Positions 7,706 to 8,609 of a stretch of DNA of 8,609 bases are shown here, one piece after another. The notes beneath the pieces are model-generated. The model worked only from the letters and a program-made list of their open reading frames with translations, was not told the DNA's origin and ran no database searches. Location of the stretch: contig JADYZA010000213.1 of assembly GCA_020853375.1 (NCBI GenBank), positions 1 to 8,609 of the forward strand, in the 5' to 3' direction. The DNA comes from Verrucomicrobiota bacterium (GTDB lineage Bacteria > Verrucomicrobiota > Kiritimatiellia > Kiritimatiellales > Tichowtungiaceae). Both the position numbers and the translations under genes were made by a program. The first letter of the stretch is position 1. Each line of letters opens with the position of its first letter.

Positions 7706-8609
7706 TATTTTACCTCCGCCTGAATCACATTCACTGTCGCGCCCGGACGGGTCTTCTGGACTCCGTCCACAATGATGCGGTCGCCTTCCTTCAGACCCAG
7801 AAGAACCGTAACCTCGGTTCCGATTTGCGTTCCGGTAACAATGCGTACCGGCGAAACCAGGCCTTTTTCATCCACCGTCAGCACATAGACGCCCTGCTGA
7901 TCCACCAGCTGGGCCTTTTGCGGAATTTTGATTCCCTTCTCCGCTTCCGGATGGCGGAGCAGCGCGGTGACATATCCGCCGGGGATCAGCAGTCCGTCGC
8001 GGTTATCAAACAGATAGCGCACCGCCATCGTGCCGGTTGCAGGATTGATGGCATTGTCGTCGAAATCTTTTTTTCCAACGGCTGAAAGAACTGTGCCGTC
8101 CGGGAGACGGGCCTGCGCCACGCGGGTCGCCGCTGAACCGGAGAGTTCCTGCTGCCGGAATTTTAGATATTCGCGATCGGTCATGGAGAATGTCACGCGC
8201 ACCGGATCAATCTGGACAATGCGTGCCAGCGAACCGGATGCGGAGGTGACGTAATTACCTTTCGTCACCTGCGCCGCGCCGATGCGCCCGCTGACCGGCG
8301 CTTTGATCTCCGTGTAATTCAGAGAAACCTGCGCCAGTTTAAGCGCAGCCTGAGCACGCTGCAGATTGCTTTCCGCGGTTTCCAGATCGGATCTTGAAAT
8401 ACTGCGGGCATCGGAGTTCTTCATGCGGTCGTACAGTTTCTGCGCACGGTTCAGCTCGGCTTCAGCCGCATCGGCGGTCGCCTGATAGGAATTCCGGTCG
8501 ATTGTGAAAAGCAGGTCACCTTCTTTTACCATGCCGCCTTCTTCAAAATGCACGGCGGTGATATAGCCGGAAACTTCGCTGCGGATCATGACATCTTCGA
8601 CCGGCTCGA
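7705..8609 (-). CDS. Periplasmic adaptor (membrane fusion protein) of the RND pump, partial
   Basis: The last 300 residues are visible; the N-terminus with its expected lipoprotein or signal sequence lies beyond the right edge, and the ATG at 8589 is internal. AcrA/MexA-type adaptors bridge the RND pump and the outer-membrane channel in the periplasm. Counting from the first complete codon, the first lipoyl half is SEVSGYI...V-x-F-x-EGG-x-V-x-EGD (10-31). A helical hairpin follows (about 41-97), with a tip around [15 protein letters not shown] (61-75) resembling the channel-contacting R-L-S region. The second lipoyl half starts at [13 protein letters not shown] (98-110). The beta-barrel domain follows with [17 protein letters not shown], then the membrane-proximal domain ending in [21 protein letters not shown]. 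The stop shares one base with the permease start (TAATG), so synthesis of adaptor and pump is coupled. Confidence 0.93.
   Translation of the reverse strand, partial: EPVEDVMIRSEVSGYITAVHFEEGGMVKEGDLLFTIDRNSYQATADAAEAELNRAQKLYDRMKNSDARSISRSDLETAESNLQRAQAALKLAQVSLNYTEIKAPVSGRIGAAQVTKGNYVTSASGSLARIVQIDPVRVTFSMTDREYLKFRQQELSGSAATRVAQARLPDGTVLSAVGKKDFDDNAINPATGTMAVRYLFDNRDGLLIPGGYVTALLRHPEAEKGIKIPQKAQLVDQQGVYVLTVDEKGLVSPVRIVTGTQIGTEVTVLLGLKEGDRIIVDGVQKTRPGATVNVIQAEVK
7712..7717 (-). promoter_or_regulatory. Ribosome binding site of the RND/OMF fusion gene
   Basis: On the - strand GGAGGT lies inside the last codons of the adaptor gene, with the GGAGG core seven bases before the ATG at 7705. It is a near-perfect Shine-Dalgarno sequence and fixes the permease start at the TAATG overlap. 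Confidence 0.85.

Overview
The window reads as chromosomal DNA of a Gram-negative (diderm) bacterium with moderately high GC. It encodes an outer-membrane efflux lipoprotein and an AcrAB/MexAB-type tripartite pump, which require two membranes. The style of the carB tail, the creatininase-family protein and the AAC(3)-like protein reminds me of the PVC group (Kiritimatiellota, Lentisphaerota, Verrucomicrobiota). That placement is an impression, not something the sequence proves.

Left half, + strand (1-3158). The window opens inside the 3' end of carB (carbamoyl-phosphate synthase large subunit). Thirteen bases later a tight cassette of three genes begins: a creatininase-family metal-dependent amidohydrolase, a cyclase/kynurenine-formamidase-family protein whose metal site looks eroded, and a two-domain protein with an AAC(3)-type acetyltransferase fused to a degenerate TIM-barrel domain. 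The junctions are TGATG and ATGA overlaps, so the three are very probably translated as a coupled unit. Two of the families normally hydrolyse amides (often cyclic or N-acyl) and the third normally forms them by acetyl transfer. This suggests a small pathway acting on an amide or amine metabolite. The substrate cannot be read from the sequence.

Right half, - strand (3218-8609). A convergent efflux operon runs from the right edge leftwards. It starts with a periplasmic adaptor (AcrA/MexA type, N-terminus outside the window). One base of overlap (TAATG) links it to a single 1495-residue ORF that joins a complete HAE-1 RND permease to a complete NodT/OprM-type outer-membrane factor, with a lipoprotein signal sequence embedded at the join. 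The pump would therefore be made from two polypeptides instead of three, possibly with signal peptidase II separating the permease and the channel after synthesis. A hairpin followed by seven U residues lies just past the stop codon and probably ends this operon.

The two operons converge on a gap of about 59 bases. There is no stretch of 300 bases without a gene, and I saw no tRNA, rRNA, CRISPR array, insertion sequence or attachment site. The promoters of both operons lie outside the window. The most notable items are the RND-outer membrane factor fusion and the carB-linked three-gene cassette with two degenerate enzyme domains.
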